This document shows positions 8,292-17,999 of a DNA stretch of 64,000 nt, in pieces (positions within the stretch are counted from its first letter, which is position 1; every line of letters starts with the position of its first letter). The notes under the pieces are model-generated. The model was not told the DNA's origin. It was given only the letters and a program-made list of their open reading frames with translations, and ran no database searches. The position numbers and the translations under genes are program-made. Origin of the DNA: Verrucomicrobiia bacterium (lineage in GTDB: Bacteria; Verrucomicrobiota; Verrucomicrobiia; Limisphaerales; DASXHY01); contig DASPIL010000096.1 of assembly GCA_035629175.1 (NCBI GenBank), forward strand, positions 1-64,000. Direction: 5' to 3'.

Positions 8292-9485
8292 ATGAAACTG
8301 ATTGTTCGTGCGCTGGGTATTTTTGTTCCATCGATCGCATTGGCGTTCCTGCTGCCGGGTTGCGGCAGGAAGTCAGCAGCTCCTGCTGAAAGGCCGCCCG
8401 CCGCGGTGTCCGTGCTGACGGTTGAAACCGAGCCCGTGAAGCTCACCACGGAATTGCCCGGCCGGATCAACCCTGTTCGCGAAGCGCAGGTCCGCGCCCG
8501 CGCCACGGGCATCCTGCTCAAGCGCCTGTTTGAGGAAGGCGCCAACGTGAAGGAAGGCGACGTCCTGTTTGAAATCGATCCTGAACCGTTGCAGGCGGAA
8601 CTCAACAGCGCCCGCGCAGCCCATGCCCGCGCTGAGGCCGCGTTGAAGGAATCGGCCGCCACCGTCGAACGCTACCGCGACCTCGTGCAGATCAATGCCA
8701 TCAGCAGGCAGACGTTTGACGAGGCGCAGGCGACTCTGGGACAGGATGAAGCCGAATTGCTGGCGGCGAAGGCCGGGGTTCGAACGGCTGAACTCAATCT
8801 TTCCTATGCGAAAGTCACGGCGCCAATTTCCGGGCGCATTGGGAGAGCGATGGTCACCGAAGGCGCGCTGGTCAGCGCCGTTGAAGCCACGCAACTCGCG
8901 GTGATCCGGCAGCTGGATCCGGTTTATTTCGACTTCACGCAGTCCAGCACTGACCTGCTGCGGCTGCGGCGTTCATTGGAAGCGGGTTCAAGCTCCTCCC
9001 GTCCGGCGCAAGCCGATGTGACGCTCATTCTCGACGACGGTTCGACCTATGACCAAACCGGGCGCGTGCTGTTCTCTGATGTGTCCGTCGATCCCACCAC
9101 AGGAATGGTGACTCTCCGCGCGCTCGTTCCAAACCCGGGCTATTTCCTGCTGACGGGAATGTTCGTGCGCGGACAGATCGTGCAGCGCGTGATTTCGGAT
9201 GCAATCACTGTTCCGCAACGGACTGTCACGTATGGAGCCGGCGGCGGCGCGACTGTTTTGGTGGTGACAGACGAAAACAAGGTGGAGTTGCGGCGGATCG
9301 ATGTCGATCGGCTGGTTGGCAACAAGGTCCTCGTCGCGCGCGGCCTGAAAGCGGGCGAGAAGATCATCGTTGAAGGTTCGCAGAAAGCGCCTCCCGGATC
9401 GGTGGTCGCGCCCGTGCCATTCAATTCCAACGGTCCCACCCCGGTTGCGGAAATCCCGGCCCGCGCGGCTGTAGCTGCGCATTAA
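8292..9485 (+). CDS. RND efflux periplasmic adaptor, lipoprotein
   Basis: A 397-residue AcrA-type membrane fusion protein. The signal ends with the lipobox LLPGC (Cys24), so it is probably a lipoprotein. The order is beta-barrel, lipoyl (VREAQVRARATGILLKRLFEEGANVKEGD), coiled hairpin (about residues 100-165), second lipoyl half (APISGRIGRAMVTEGALV), then the beta-barrel and membrane-proximal parts. It joins the inner-membrane pump to the outer-membrane channel encoded downstream. The ATG at 8292 is used; the longer frame overlaps tetR. Confidence 0.93.
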   Translation: MKLIVRALGIFVPSIALAFLLPGCGRKSAAPAERPPAAVSVLTVETEPVKLTTELPGRINPVREAQVRARATGILLKRLFEEGANVKEGDVLFEIDPEPLQAELNSARAAHARAEAALKESAATVERYRDLVQINAISRQTFDEAQATLGQDEAELLAAKAGVRTAELNLSYAKVTAPISGRIGRAMVTEGALVSAVEATQLAVIRQLDPVYFDFTQSSTDLLRLRRSLEAGSSSSRPAQADVTLILDDGSTYDQTGRVLFSDVSVDPTTGMVTLRALVPNPGYFLLTGMFVRGQIVQRVISDAITVPQRTVTYGAGGGATVLVVTDENKVELRRIDVDRLVGNKVLVARGLKAGEKIIVEGSQKAPPGSVVAPVPFNSNGPTPVAEIPARAAVAAH

Positions 9486-9495
9486 AGGATCTGTC

Positions 9496-12400
9496 ATGGC
9501 GCATTTCTTCATCCATCGCCCGGTCTTTGCCTGGGTCGTTTCGATTCTCATCATGGTGCTGGGCGGACTCGCGATCACGCGGCTGCCCATCGCGCAGTAT
9601 CCCCGCGTGGCGCCGCCGTCGATCTCCGTCAGCGCCAACTACGCAGGCGCATCCGCAGAAACACTGCAGGACACCGTCACTTCCGTCATCGAGCAGCAGC
9701 TCAACGGCATCGATAACCTCCTTTACATGTCTTCGAGCAGCGACGCGTCGGGCCAGGCGACGATCACGCTGTTCTTCACGCCGAGCACCGACCCTGACAC
9801 GGCACAGGTGCAGGTGCAGAACAAGGTGCAGCTCGCGACGCCGAGCCTGCCGCAAACCGTGCAGCAACAGGGGATTGTGATCGCGAAGGCGACGCGCAAT
9901 TTCATGATGTTCTTCACGCTGTCGACCGAGGATGACAGCCTCGATTCATACGCGCTCGGAAACTACATCGCCGCGAATGTCCTGGATCCCATCCGGCGCA
10001 TTAGTGGCGTGGGTGAGGCGATGATGTTCGGGTCGCAGTATGCCATGCGGATCTGGCTCGATCCCGACAAGATGAACAGTTTCGGGCTGGCGGCGAGCGA
10101 TGTTACGACAGCGATCCAGCAACAGAACACGCAGGTCCCTGTCGGACAATTGGGCGCGAACCCGTCAGTGGAAGGGCAGCAGCTCAACATCATCATGCAG
10201 GGACGCACAACGCTCACGACAGTTCCGGAATTCGAGCAGATCGTCCTGCGGATGAATCCCGACGGCTCGCGTGTTTTGCTCAAGGACGTTGGCCGTGTTG
10301 CGCTGGGGGCGGAGAATTACGGCACATCTGCCCGTGTAAACGGCCATCCGTCTGCAGCGGTCGCCATCCGCATGGCGCCTTCGGCGAACGCGCTCACAAC
10401 AGCAACCGCCGTCGAGGAAAAGGTCAAGGAGCTCGCCAAATTCTTTCCGCCCGGGGTGCGCGTGGACTATCCGCTGAACACGTCGACCTTCGTCCGCATC
10501 TCGATCATTGAAGTCTTGAAGACACTCGCCGAGGCGATTCTTCTCGTGTTCCTCGTCATGTATCTCTTCCTGCAGAATCTCCGCGCCACGCTGATCCCCA
10601 CGATTGTCGTTCCTGTGGCCTTGCTGGGAACGTTCGGCATGATGCTGGCCTTTGGTTTTTCCATCAATGTGCTGACGATGTTCGGGATGGTGCTGGCCAT
10701 TGGGATCCTGGTCGATGACGCGATTGTTGTGGTGGAAAACGTGGAACGCATCATGGCGGAGGAGGGCCTGTCGCCGTTGGACGCCACGATCAAGGCCATG
10801 AGCCAGATCACGGGCGCGTTAATCGGCATTTCGCTGGTGCTCACGGCAGTGTTTATTCCAATGGCGTTCTTCTCGGGATCGGTTGGAAACATCTATCGCC
10901 AGTTCTCGATGTCGCTTGTCGCATCGATGTTGTTCTCGGTATTTCTCGCGTTGTCGCTTACGCCTGCGCTTTGCGCCACGTTGTTGAAGCCGGTGGACAA
11001 GGGCCACAAGCACGGGAAAACGGGATTTTTCGGATGGTTTAATCGTGGTTTTGCCCGCGCGACCAAGCGTTACGAGGGCTGGGTTGCAAAGATTTTGCGC
11101 AAGTCAGTGGTGGCGATGATTGCATTCGCAGTCATCCTTGGCGCGGTTGCGCTGTTGTATGCCCGGCTTCCCTCAGCCTTCCTCCCTGCTGAAGACCAGG
11201 GTTATTTCATCACCAACATCCAGCTGCCGGTTGGCGCGACTCAGGAGCGGACCGATGCGGTGTTGCGGCAGGTGGAGGAGTACTATTCCAGGCAGCCCGA
11301 GATCGCGAGCTTCATCACCGTCGCGGGATTCAGCTTCAACGGCCGCGGCCAGAATTCCGCGTTGTCGTTCGCGCGGTTGAAACCGTGGGATGAACGGAAA
11401 GGCGCCGAGCATCGCGTGGACGGCGTGATTGCGCGCGCGTCGGCTCACTTCGCCTCCATCAAGGACGCGGTTATTTTCCCGGTGAATCCGCCGCCGATAC
11501 CGGAACTGGGCAATTCGGCTGGCTTTGATTTCCAGCTGCAGGACCTTGGCGGGCTGGGCCACGAGAAGCTGATGGAAGCGCGCAACCAATTGCTGGGCAT
11601 GGCAGCGGAAGACCCGCGCGTGGCGGGCGTCCGGCCGCAGGGCCTTGAGGACGCCGCGCAGCTGAAGATCGAAATCGACCAGGACAAGGCGACTGCGCTC
11701 GGCGTGTCGCTTGGTGAAATCAATTCGACGCTGCAGACGTATTTCGGGTCGGCTTACGTCAACAACTTCGTGAACGGCAACCGCGTCCAGCGCGTGATGG
11801 TGCAGCTCGATGCTCCGTATCGCATGACACCCGACGACGTGAGCAATGTGTTCGTTCGCAATCGTGCAGGATCCATGGTGCCGCTGTCGGCGTTCACGTC
11901 GATTCGCTGGACCTACGGTGCGCCCCAGCTGCAGAAGTACAATGGCTTTCCATCAGTGCAGATTGTCGGGACAGCGGCGCCGGGTCGAAGCACGGGCGAA
12001 GCCATGAATGCGATGGAAGAGATGGCGGCAAAGCTGCCGGCCGGCATCAGCTACGAATGGACGGGACAATCGTTTGAGGAGCGGCTCGCGGGCGCGCAGG
12101 CACCCATGTTGTATCTGCTATCGCTGCTCGTTGTGTTTCTCTGCCTTGCGGCCCTTTACGAAAGCTGGAGCATTCCGCTCTCTGTGGTTCTCATCGTGCC
12201 CTTGGGAATCCTGGGCGCACTTCTCGCGGCGACATTCCGCGGGTTGCCAAATGATGTTTACTTCAAGGTCGGTTTGCTGACGACAGTCGGGCTTGCGACC
12301 AAGAATGCGATCCTGATCATTGAATATGCGAAGGATCTTCAGGCCGCTGGACGCGATCTGGTTGAAGCCACTCTGGAAGCGGTTCATCTGCGGCTGCGTC

Positions 12401-12648
12401 CCATCCTGATGACATCGTTCGCATTCATCCTGGGAGTCACGCCGCTCGTGATCAGTTCGGGCGCGGGTTCGGCGAGCCAGAATGCGATCGGAACCGGCGT
12501 GGCCGGAGGCATGCTGGCGGCGACGGTGCTGGGCATTTTCTTCACTCCCGTGTTCTACGTTGTCGTCATGCGCATCTTCAAACCCAAGAAATTGATGCGC
12601 CCGTCGGCAGGCACTCCGGGTCTTCAGGAAGGCGAGCGAGCTGTATGA
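9496..12648 (+). CDS. RND efflux inner-membrane transporter, HAE-1 type
   Basis: A 1050-residue AcrB-like proton-driven drug pump, full length for the family. The proton-relay residues are present: Asp407 and Asp408 in GILVDDAIVVVEN and a Lys at about residue 936 in GLATKNAILIIEYAKD. Twelve membrane segments and two large periplasmic loops are visible. It starts 10 bases after the adaptor gene and its stop overlaps the start of the outer-membrane factor, so the three are one transcription unit. The closest family types export drugs, dyes and bile-like compounds; the real substrate is unknown. Confidence 0.96.
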   Translation: MAHFFIHRPVFAWVVSILIMVLGGLAITRLPIAQYPRVAPPSISVSANYAGASAETLQDTVTSVIEQQLNGIDNLLYMSSSSDASGQATITLFFTPSTDPDTAQVQVQNKVQLATPSLPQTVQQQGIVIAKATRNFMMFFTLSTEDDSLDSYALGNYIAANVLDPIRRISGVGEAMMFGSQYAMRIWLDPDKMNSFGLAASDVTTAIQQQNTQVPVGQLGANPSVEGQQLNIIMQGRTTLTTVPEFEQIVLRMNPDGSRVLLKDVGRVALGAENYGTSARVNGHPSAAVAIRMAPSANALTTATAVEEKVKELAKFFPPGVRVDYPLNTSTFVRISIIEVLKTLAEAILLVFLVMYLFLQNLRATLIPTIVVPVALLGTFGMMLAFGFSINVLTMFGMVLAIGILVDDAIVVVENVERIMAEEGLSPLDATIKAMSQITGALIGISLVLTAVFIPMAFFSGSVGNIYRQFSMSLVASMLFSVFLALSLTPALCATLLKPVDKGHKHGKTGFFGWFNRGFARATKRYEGWVAKILRKSVVAMIAFAVILGAVALLYARLPSAFLPAEDQGYFITNIQLPVGATQERTDAVLRQVEEYYSRQPEIASFITVAGFSFNGRGQNSALSFARLKPWDERKGAEHRVDGVIARASAHFASIKDAVIFPVNPPPIPELGNSAGFDFQLQDLGGLGHEKLMEARNQLLGMAAEDPRVAGVRPQGLEDAAQLKIEIDQDKATALGVSLGEINSTLQTYFGSAYVNNFVNGNRVQRVMVQLDAPYRMTPDDVSNVFVRNRAGSMVPLSAFTSIRWTYGAPQLQKYNGFPSVQIVGTAAPGRSTGEAMNAMEEMAAKLPAGISYEWTGQSFEERLAGAQAPMLYLLSLLVVFLCLAALYESWSIPLSVVLIVPLGILGALLAATFRGLPNDVYFKVGLLTTVGLATKNAILIIEYAKDLQAAGRDLVEATLEAVHLRLRPILMTSFAFILGVTPLVISSGAGSASQNAIGTGVAGGMLAATVLGIFFTPVFYVVVMRIFKPKKLMRPSAGTPGLQEGERAV

Positions 12649-14117
12649 TTGAGATTCTTTGTAGAACGTGTTTTTCGAGATGGCTGCTGCCGGGTTTTGC
12701 GGCTGGCGTTCTGGTAACGGGTTGCACGATGGCACCCGATTACGAGCGACCTGCTTCGCCCGTCACTGGACATTGGCCTGCAGGCGTCTCGGGAAGTCCG
12801 ACAAACGCCGCGGCTGCAGACATTCGCTGGCCGGAGTTTTTTGGCGATCCGCGCCTGCGGCAGTTGATCGCGCTGAGCCTCGAACATAATCGCGATCTTC
12901 GCGTTGCGGCTCTCAGGGTGGAGCAAACCCGCGCACAATATCGGATCCAGCGTTCCGCATTGTTTCCGGCGCTTGACGCGAACGCACTGGGGAGCAGGGC
13001 GCGGACTCCCGGCACTTATACGCTGAGTGGCGACCCGATAACCGCGAACGCCTTTGATGTGAATGTGGGCGCTGCGTTTGAACTCGATCTGTTCGGCCGG
13101 GTTCGCAGCCTGAAACGAGAAGCACTGGAACGGTATTTTGCCTCGGAGGAAACGCGGCGGAGCGTTCACATCGCACTGGTTTCCGAAGTCGCTTCCCAAT
13201 ACCTGACGTGGCTGCAGTTGAAGGAATCGCAGGCGCTGGCGGAAGAAACCCTGCGCGCAGTGGAGCAATCATTCGAATTGAACCGCCGCAGTTTCGCGGC
13301 AGGCACGGCTTCCGAGCTGGATCTGCGCACGGCGGAGGCCCAGGTGCAGACAGCGCGCGTGAATGTTTCGACCTTTGACGAACTGCGCGCCCAATCCGAA
13401 AATGCGCTGGCGCTCCTGATCGGCCGGCCGCTGCCGCAGGATGTGCCGGCTGGATATTCGTTGCGGGAGCAGCCGCTGCTCATGGACCTGCCAGAGGGTG
13501 TGCCTTCCGAAGTCCTGCTGCGCCGTCCCGACATCCTTGCGGCAGAACACATTCTGAAGGCGGCGAACGCCAACATCGGTGCGGCTCGGGCTGCTTTCTT
13601 TCCGCGCGTCCTGCTCACGGGATCCGCGGGCACCGCCAGCGCGAAATTGAGCGACCTGTTTACGGGCCCGTCGTTTGCGTGGAATTTCTCGCCGCAGATC
13701 ACGGTTCCGATTTTTCAGGGCGGACGCAACCGCGCCAACCTCGACGTCTCCGCCCTGCAGAAGCAGATTGAGATTGCGAACTACGAACGGGCGATCCAGG
13801 CCGGATTCCGCGAAGTTGCCGATGCGCTCGTCGTGCGATCGAGGGTTGGGGATCGCCTGGCCGCGCAGGAACGATTGGTTGCCGCGCAGCAGAAACGGTT
13901 TGAGTTGACGAACGCACGGTATCGGCAGGGAGTCGACAGCTACGTCACGGTATTGCTTGCGCAGCAGGATCTTTATGCCGCGCAACAAAACCTGCTGCAG
14001 TTCCAGGCCGCGCGGCTCTTGAACGCAGTGACGCTGTATCGCGCGCTGGGCGGCGGTTGGAAAGGCCCGGAGCTGCGCGCTGACCTGCAATCGACCGAGG
14101 TTTCAAGCCGACCGTGA
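12645..14117 (+). CDS. RND efflux outer-membrane lipoprotein (NodT/OprM family)
   Basis: A 490-residue outer-membrane factor. The lipobox LVTGC gives Cys27 as the lipidated residue, followed by the family start TMAPDYERP. Two repeated coiled outer-membrane-efflux domains are seen, with GIRRPLPQDV-like and RRPDILAAEHILKAANANIGAARAAFFP landmarks (quoted here as RRPDILAAEH and GAARAAFFPR). The start codon ATG overlaps the pump's TGA by 4 bases, indicating coupled translation. It provides the channel through the outer membrane for the pump. Confidence 0.94.
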   Translation: MIEILCRTCFSRWLLPGFAAGVLVTGCTMAPDYERPASPVTGHWPAGVSGSPTNAAAADIRWPEFFGDPRLRQLIALSLEHNRDLRVAALRVEQTRAQYRIQRSALFPALDANALGSRARTPGTYTLSGDPITANAFDVNVGAAFELDLFGRVRSLKREALERYFASEETRRSVHIALVSEVASQYLTWLQLKESQALAEETLRAVEQSFELNRRSFAAGTASELDLRTAEAQVQTARVNVSTFDELRAQSENALALLIGRPLPQDVPAGYSLREQPLLMDLPEGVPSEVLLRRPDILAAEHILKAANANIGAARAAFFPRVLLTGSAGTASAKLSDLFTGPSFAWNFSPQITVPIFQGGRNRANLDVSALQKQIEIANYERAIQAGFREVADALVVRSRVGDRLAAQERLVAAQQKRFELTNARYRQGVDSYVTVLLAQQDLYAAQQNLLQFQAARLLNAVTLYRALGGGWKGPELRADLQSTEVSSRP

Positions 14118-14228
14118 CATCATGGCCGCTTTATTTCCGACGGGCTCACAGCGGCGGCGGCCATTCGCGTTGAGGGGCGAGCTTCCCGTAAGATCGTTTT
14201 GCCCTTTCGGGTCGGAGGGGTGAATGAT

Positions 14229-14258
14229 CACGAATTACACCAACCACACGAAAAGAGG
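14229..14258. repeat. Dispersed CACGAATTACACC-type repeat
   Basis: CACGAATTACACCAACC followed by ACACGAAAAGAGG resembles the 331-359 copy. It lies in the 215-base gap between the efflux operon and the receiver gene, where I see no gene. Confidence 0.5.
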
Positions 14259-14332
14259 TTTTCACCCGCTCTTGGTTCCAACCGCGGCAGCCGGGTGGTT
14301 TCCCCTGCTTGCTAAACGAGACGCGTCCCACT

Positions 14333-14779
14333 ATGACTTCGAGCGTGAACAATGGGCCGTTGCACATCCTGGCAGCCGAAGACAATCCCGATGACCTCTT
14401 TCTCCTTCGAGAAGCCTTCAAAAAGGCAGCGGTCACCAGTTCCTTGCACGACGTGGGCGATGGGTTGCAGGTCGTCGCGTATCTCACGGGAAGAGATGCC
14501 TTTGCGGATCGCGGTGTTTACCCATTCCCGCACATTCTGCTGCTCGACATCAACATGCCTGGCATGAATGGGTTCGAAGTCCTTCAATGGATCAGGGGCG
14601 ACCCGGAGTGCGGAAAGTTGACAGTTCATATCCTTTCGGCTTCGTCGCGTCAGAGCGACGTGCAGCGAGCTTATGAGTTGCGGGCGAATAGTTACGTGGT
14701 CAAACCGAGCCGGTTGTCTGAGTTGGTCAAATTTGCTGCCACGCTGCATGAGTGGCATCGAGTGGTTGCGCTGCCCTGA
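14333..14779 (+). CDS. Single-domain response regulator (Rcp1-like)
   Basis: A 148-residue stand-alone receiver. The acidic pair is in AAEDNPDD, the phosphoacceptor Asp in LLLDINMPGMNG and the switch Lys in SYVVKPSRL. The spacing HILLLDINMPGMNGFEVLQWIRG is typical of the receivers paired with phytochrome-type kinases. No output domain follows, so it acts by protein contact or as a phosphate relay. The ATG at 14333 (MTSSVNNG) is preferred over 14309. It leads into a KaiC-like gene 59 bases downstream and a histidine kinase gene, suggesting a three-part signalling unit. Confidence 0.88.
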   Translation: MTSSVNNGPLHILAAEDNPDDLFLLREAFKKAAVTSSLHDVGDGLQVVAYLTGRDAFADRGVYPFPHILLLDINMPGMNGFEVLQWIRGDPECGKLTVHILSASSRQSDVQRAYELRANSYVVKPSRLSELVKFAATLHEWHRVVALP

Positions 14780-14838
14780 AACGGCGCCCTGACGGGAGCT
14801 GCGGCGGTTGGCGCGTTGCATGCGATTTTCCACACTTT

Positions 14839-16362
14839 ATGAGCGAAGCACCTGATTCGGTCCTGGACCACGACCTGCGTTGCCCGAGCGGCATTGACGG
14901 TTTCGACGAGATCACCGGCGGCGGTGTGCCGGCTGATTATTTCTATTTGATCCAGGGCGATCCGGGCTCTGGGAAAACGACCCTGGCGCTGCAATTCCTC
15001 CTTGAAGGTGTGCGGCGCGGCGAAAAGGTCTTTTACATCACATTGTCTGAAAGCAAACGCGAGCTCTTGAAGGTGGCGCGATCCCATGGATGGTCGCTGG
15101 AAAATGTGCCGCTGATGGAACTGTCCGCCATTGAAGCGCTGCTCAGGCCCGAGTCTCAAAACACCGTATTTCATACGTCCGAAGTGGAGCTCGGCAAGGT
15201 CAGCCGCCTGTTGAAGGACGAGCTGCGGCGGATCCGGCCTGCGCGCGTCGTGTTCGATTCATTGTCGGAATTCCGCCTGATGGCTGAGACCTCGCTGCGA
15301 TACAGGCGCCAGCTTCTGATTTTGAAGGAGGAATTTGCGGCAGCCGGCAGCACAGTGCTCCTGCTCGACGACAAGATGAGCAACGAAAACATTGGAGCCG
15401 ATCCACACATTCTCAGCCTCGCGCATGGGGTCGTGGAAATGGAACAGCTCTCTCCGAATTACGGCACGTCCCGGCGCCGGTTGCGCGTGCTCAAGATGCG
15501 CGGCGTGGAATTCTCTGAGGGGTATCACGATTATACGATTGTCTCCGGCGGTTTGCGGATCTTCCCGCGCCTGGTCGCGGGCGAACATCGTTCAGACACG
15601 GGACCTGAACCCGTCTCCAGCGGGCTGAAACCGTTTGATGACCTGCTTGGCGGGGGGTTCGATCGTGGAACGACGGCCCTCATCATGGGTTCTGCGGGCA
15701 CAGGCAAAACAACCCTCGCGCTTCAATACGCTGCCGAGATGAGCAAGCGCGGGGAATGCGCGATGGTCCTGACCTTTGACGAAACTCTGAGGGTTATGCT
15801 CGCCCGCGCAAAACAGCTGGGCATCGACATTGAGCCTGGTGTTCAGCGCGATTTGGTTAAAATCGCACAGCTGGATCCCGCTGAAATCTCGCCGGGCGAG
15901 TTTGTGGACCGCATTGTCCGCGGCGTCGAAGACGGTTGCAAACTGGTCGTCATCGACAGCCTGAATGGCTACCTCAATGCCATGCCCGGGGAGCAATACC
16001 TCATGGCGCAATTGCACGAATTAACCGCCTATTTAAACCAGCAGGGCGTGGTCACAATCATCGTAATGGCACTGCATGGCTTGACGGCGTCGATGTCCGC
16101 GCCCATGGATTTGTCCTATCTGGCGGACACAGTGGTGATGCTTCAGCATTTTGAAGCTGCAGGCGAAATCAAGCAGGCGATTGCCGTGGTGAAGAAGCGG
16201 AGCGGTGCTCATGAAAAGGCAGTGCGCGAGTTCAAGCTCGAGACGGGGCGCGGCATTCAAATTGGCGCGCCGCTGAGGCAGTTCAGAGGGATACTGAGCG
16301 GAACGCCGACTTTCGATGGGAATGCTGATCGCATGATGAAGGCCGGCGATGCTCCGCAATAA
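14839..16362 (+). CDS. KaiC-like double RecA ATPase
   Basis: A 507-residue protein with two RecA/KaiC domains. Walker A motifs are GDPGSGKTT near residue 40 and GSAGTGKTT near residue 283; the Walker B strands are ARVVFDSLSEF and CKLVVIDSLNGY. The first domain has SES where cyanobacterial KaiC has the catalytic EE pair, and the second has FDET. The Ser/Thr phosphorylation pair of the circadian KaiC is not evident. The family in non-cyanobacterial bacteria is widespread and its role is signalling or stress-related rather than proven clockwork. The ATG at 14839 is chosen; the next gene starts 14 bases before this stop. Confidence 0.88.
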   Translation: MSEAPDSVLDHDLRCPSGIDGFDEITGGGVPADYFYLIQGDPGSGKTTLALQFLLEGVRRGEKVFYITLSESKRELLKVARSHGWSLENVPLMELSAIEALLRPESQNTVFHTSEVELGKVSRLLKDELRRIRPARVVFDSLSEFRLMAETSLRYRRQLLILKEEFAAAGSTVLLLDDKMSNENIGADPHILSLAHGVVEMEQLSPNYGTSRRRLRVLKMRGVEFSEGYHDYTIVSGGLRIFPRLVAGEHRSDTGPEPVSSGLKPFDDLLGGGFDRGTTALIMGSAGTGKTTLALQYAAEMSKRGECAMVLTFDETLRVMLARAKQLGIDIEPGVQRDLVKIAQLDPAEISPGEFVDRIVRGVEDGCKLVVIDSLNGYLNAMPGEQYLMAQLHELTAYLNQQGVVTIIVMALHGLTASMSAPMDLSYLADTVVMLQHFEAAGEIKQAIAVVKKRSGAHEKAVREFKLETGRGIQIGAPLRQFRGILSGTPTFDGNADRMMKAGDAPQ

Positions 16363-17950
16363 TTCCGATCATTCAGTCATCATTGTTGCGCCCATTGGCC
16401 AGGACGCGGGTGCAATGGCGCAGGTCTTGTCGGAGAGCGGAGTCCAGGCGCAGGTTGGAACTGCGTTGACCGATTGTTTCGCGAGTGACGTTGTGAGTGT
16501 TGGCGCGCTGTTGATGACGCAGGAGGCATTGCAGTCGCCGGAGCTGCCGCGAATGCTGGAGTGGCTGCAGGCTCAGCCCCCCTGGTCGGAATTGCCTGTG
16601 ATCGTGCTCATCAGCGGGGGCGGCGAATCGCGTTGGGCCAAGCTGCTCAACCTGATAGCGGCTGCGGCGGGAAGCCTGACGCTGCTGGAGCGGCCGATCG
16701 CTTCGATGACGCTGCTGCACTCCATCCAGGTCGCTCTCCGTTCGCGCCGCCGCCAGTATCAGGTGCGCGATCTCTTGAACCTGAAGGACGCGCAACAAAA
16801 GGCGATTGAGGAGAGCGAGGAACGCTACCGGACGCTGATCGAGCAGGTGTCCGATTATGCCATTTATCGAACCGACACTTCAGGACACCCGAGCAGCTGG
16901 AATGAAGGAGTACGGCGCATCCTGGGGTTCGAACGCGAGGATTTTATCGGCGCGGACGTCTCGCGCGTTGTATTTCGCGACGAGGATCGCGAAGCAGGCG
17001 TGGCGGAGGGAGAACTGCGGGCTGCAGCGGAGAATGGGAGCGCCAGCTTTAATCGCTGGATGCAACGCAAGGATGGGACTTCGTTTTACGGCCGTTCCCT
17101 GACGACGGCGTTGCGCGACAAGGAAGGACAGCTCATTGGATTCAGCAAGGTGCTGCGTGACGAGACAGTCGAAAAGCAATTGCAGGACGCTCTTGTCGAA
17201 GCGCGGGCGCGGCTGGAATCTCACGCGCAACTCCTGGAAAAAGCTGTGTCTGAGCGCACGCGCGACCTGCATTCGACAAACGAACAACTGGAGGCCTTCG
17301 TCTATTCCATCGCACACGACCTGCGTTCGCCGCTGCGCTCCATGATTGGTTACTCGCAGCTGCTCGTGGACGATTTTCGGCCGGAGCTCTCCGAAAGCGC
17401 GCGGCATCTGCTCAATCGCATCCAGGCTTCCGCGGAGTTCATGGACAAGCTGCTCCTGGATTTGCTCGCGTTTGGACGCACCGCCCGCGCGGAAATAGAA
17501 CTTGTTCCGGTCGATGTAATGCGGACCTGGCAGATGGCATTGTTCCAGTGTGCAACACAAATTGAGCAGACCTCTGCGGAGGTGGAAACGGTGCCTCCGT
17601 TTCCCATGGTTCTGGCGCATGAAGCAACCCTGGGACAGATACTGGCAAATCTGCTGGGCAACGCCTTGAAGTTTGTGACTCCGGGCATTGCGCCGCACGT
17701 GAGCTTCTGGGCAGAACAGGCGGAACGTCATGTTCGCCTGTGGATCAAGGACAACGGCGTGGGAATTCCTTCAGATCAGCATGAACGCATCTTCCGCGTG
17801 TTCGAACGCCTGCATGGCACGCGGTATCAGGGAACCGGGATCGGCCTCTCGATCGTGCGCAAAGGGGTGGAACGCATGGATGGACGGGTTGGGGTGCAAT
17901 CCAACCTGGGCCACGGCGCCGCTTTCTGGGTCGAATTGCGCAAGGCATAA
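16349..17950 (+). CDS. PAS sensor histidine kinase with degenerate receiver
   Basis: A 533-residue soluble kinase. Residues about 8-130 resemble a receiver fold but lack the phosphoacceptor Asp (GALLMTQEAL in its place). A PAS domain follows (EERYRTLIEQVSDYAIYRTD onward, about 152-275), then a coiled linker. The HisKA box FVYSIAHDLRSPLRSM carries the His near residue 320, and HATPase motifs are DNGVGIP and GTGIGLSIVRKG. It overlaps the KaiC-like gene by 14 bases, so the two are coupled. The kinase probably phosphorylates the receiver encoded at 14333, or works on the KaiC-like partner; neither is proven. Confidence 0.88.
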   Translation: MLRNNSDHSVIIVAPIGQDAGAMAQVLSESGVQAQVGTALTDCFASDVVSVGALLMTQEALQSPELPRMLEWLQAQPPWSELPVIVLISGGGESRWAKLLNLIAAAAGSLTLLERPIASMTLLHSIQVALRSRRRQYQVRDLLNLKDAQQKAIEESEERYRTLIEQVSDYAIYRTDTSGHPSSWNEGVRRILGFEREDFIGADVSRVVFRDEDREAGVAEGELRAAAENGSASFNRWMQRKDGTSFYGRSLTTALRDKEGQLIGFSKVLRDETVEKQLQDALVEARARLESHAQLLEKAVSERTRDLHSTNEQLEAFVYSIAHDLRSPLRSMIGYSQLLVDDFRPELSESARHLLNRIQASAEFMDKLLLDLLAFGRTARAEIELVPVDVMRTWQMALFQCATQIEQTSAEVETVPPFPMVLAHEATLGQILANLLGNALKFVTPGIAPHVSFWAEQAERHVRLWIKDNGVGIPSDQHERIFRVFERLHGTRYQGTGIGLSIVRKGVERMDGRVGVQSNLGHGAAFWVELRKA

Positions 17951-17953
17951 AAA

Positions 17954-17977
17954 ACGGGCGGCATCGCTGCCGCCCGT
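17954..17977 (-). terminator. Rho-independent terminator after gnd
   Basis: Perfect 10-bp stem ACGGGCGGCA/TGCCGCCCGT with a TCGC loop. Read on the minus strand it is followed by a run of T, so it serves the gnd gene that ends at 18000; on the plus strand it lacks a T run but may also stop the kinase transcript. Confidence 0.8.
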
Positions 17978-17999
17978 CGGGGGTTGAATCGTCGAAAAG

